Shown here: positions 63,578 to 64,000 of the stretch, piece after piece
Layout of the letters: every line of letters begins with the position of its first letter
Numbering within the stretch: the first letter of the stretch is position 1
Assembly: GCA_024400915.1 (NCBI GenBank)
Contig: JAKSLX010000011.1
Span: forward strand, 1-64,000
DNA length: 64,000 nt
Direction: 5' to 3'
Source of the DNA: Treponema sp.
Lineage (GTDB): Bacteria; Spirochaetota; Spirochaetia; Treponematales; Treponemataceae
Program-made: the position numbers and the translations under genes
The notes under the pieces: model-generated
Seen by the model: only the letters and a program-made list of their open reading frames with translations
What the model was told of the DNA's origin: nothing
Databases searched by the model: none

Positions 63578-64000
63578 TTTTTACGATTTTCATGATGATT
63601 CTTTTTCTGATCCTCATTTCAATTATTTTTGCCTTCATATTTGAACTTCTTGTTCCATCTTTGAGGGCTCAGAACATTTCCTTTAACAAGCCTATCTTTT
63701 CAGAAAATGAAATTCGCGTAAGGCCATCCCTTATGGAAACTTTTAAAAATGCAAAGGACACAAAGGCTGTGGTAATGTGTTCGTCAAGAAAAGAGTGTGC
63801 TCCTTTCCGTTTTGAATACGATGGTCCCAAAAGCTGTTCCCTCTATCTTTCACTGTGCGATACGGAACATGACTGCAAATTTGGATGCATAGGATTCGGA
63901 GACTGTATAAAGGCATGTACGAGAAATGCAATTTCCATTGAAAACAGGACAGCAGTAGTCAACAACCTCTGCAACGGATGCGGTAAATGTGTAGAATTCT
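63574..64000 (+). CDS. rnfB: RnfB-like iron-sulfur subunit, truncated by the window end
   Basis: The first 142 residues are visible. The start is GTG at 63574 with AAAGGAG 7 bases upstream. A membrane helix (residues 2-28) is followed by only about 35 residues without Cys, then VMCSSRKECAPF and KSCSLYLSLC (residues 67-95). Next comes a ferredoxin-type site with Cys101, Cys105, Cys111 and Cys115 (CKFGCIGFGDCIKAC), and the first part of a second one (Cys133/136/139). The usual N-terminal 4Fe-4S domain of RnfB (NCGGCGYPGC type) is missing. The gene runs out of the window. Confidence 0.8.
   Translation, partial: MIFTIFMMILFLILISIIFAFIFELLVPSLRAQNISFNKPIFSENEIRVRPSLMETFKNAKDTKAVVMCSSRKECAPFRFEYDGPKSCSLYLSLCDTEHDCKFGCIGFGDCIKACTRNAISIENRTAVVNNLCNGCGKCVEF

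Noticed and set aside
1..64000. CRISPR arrays, insertion sequences, prophage or attachment-site repeats
   Set aside because: No regularly spaced direct repeats, transposase, integrase or tRNA-flanking duplication was seen by eye. Reading by eye could miss diverged repeats.

Overview
The window reads as a chromosome segment of a spirochaete, most probably a Treponema. The basis is the gene content and order. There is a p83/100-type antigen, several lipoproteins with short spirochaete-style lipoboxes ending in S-C, a compact run of rseP-dxr-cdsA-uppS-frr-tsf-rpsB, and a block of mltG-dnaG-rpoD, a zinc-ribbon coiled-coil gene, rnpB, a TPR gene and mreBCD-mrdA-rodA. From memory, both blocks resemble the T. 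pallidum arrangement. No rRNA, IS element, phage gene or CRISPR array was found. One tRNA (Arg, anticodon CCG) and the RNase P RNA are present.

Layout. 1-2.9 kb (+): an aspartate-type aminotransferase and a canonical glycogen synthase. They end in an unusual nested-hairpin element that separates them from the convergent strand. 3.1-12.1 kb (-): maf, then rpsB-tsf-frr (translation), uppS-cdsA-dxr-rseP (undecaprenyl and phospholipid precursors, isoprenoids, membrane proteolysis) and an exported beta-propeller protein. 12.2-29.4 kb (+): tRNA-Arg, a metallo-beta-lactamase-fold hydrolase, mltG, primase, the primary sigma factor, a coiled-coil zinc-ribbon protein, RNase P RNA, a TPR protein, the complete elongasome operon mreB-mreC-mreD-mrdA-rodA, a large two-module radical SAM protein and ridA. 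A strong terminator closes this block.

29.6-43.4 kb (+): a visibly AT-richer, tightly overlapping nine-gene operon. It has two TPR lipoproteins, a small lipoprotein, a TolC-like outer-membrane protein, a lipidated periplasmic adaptor, two Ig-like (Big_5-type) lipoproteins and two different RND transporters. It looks like an accessory tripartite export machine with its own surface or periplasmic lipoproteins. Its last gene overlaps the convergent cca gene tail to tail.

43.3-57.5 kb: housekeeping genes on both strands. They include CCA-adding enzyme, thiamine pyrophosphokinase, a small membrane protein, an SPFH-like membrane protein, AroH chorismate mutase, a second and divergent GT5 glycogen-synthase-like enzyme, p83/100, a second exported beta-propeller protein, a uracil-C5 RNA methyltransferase, a monoacylglycerol-lipase-like hydrolase, a poly(A)-polymerase-like nucleotidyltransferase, a P-loop/Asp23 fusion and an RluA-family pseudouridine synthase. 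Several first genes here have a -10 box only 6-9 bases before the start codon, which suggests leaderless mRNAs.

57.6-64.0 kb (+): one operon of a DUF212 protein, a 466-aa membrane protein and six genes in the order rnfC-D-G-E-A-B (rnfB is cut by the window end). The folds and order are those of an Rnf/Rsx electron-transport complex. However, the FMN/NADH motif of RnfC, the flavinylation motifs of RnfD and RnfG, all four membrane Fe-S cysteines of RnfA and RnfE, and the first Fe-S domain of RnfB are missing or altered. Only the soluble ferredoxin-type clusters in RnfC and RnfB remain. This systematically cofactor-depleted, gene-complete Rnf-like complex is the most unusual thing in the window and the best candidate for an undescribed system.
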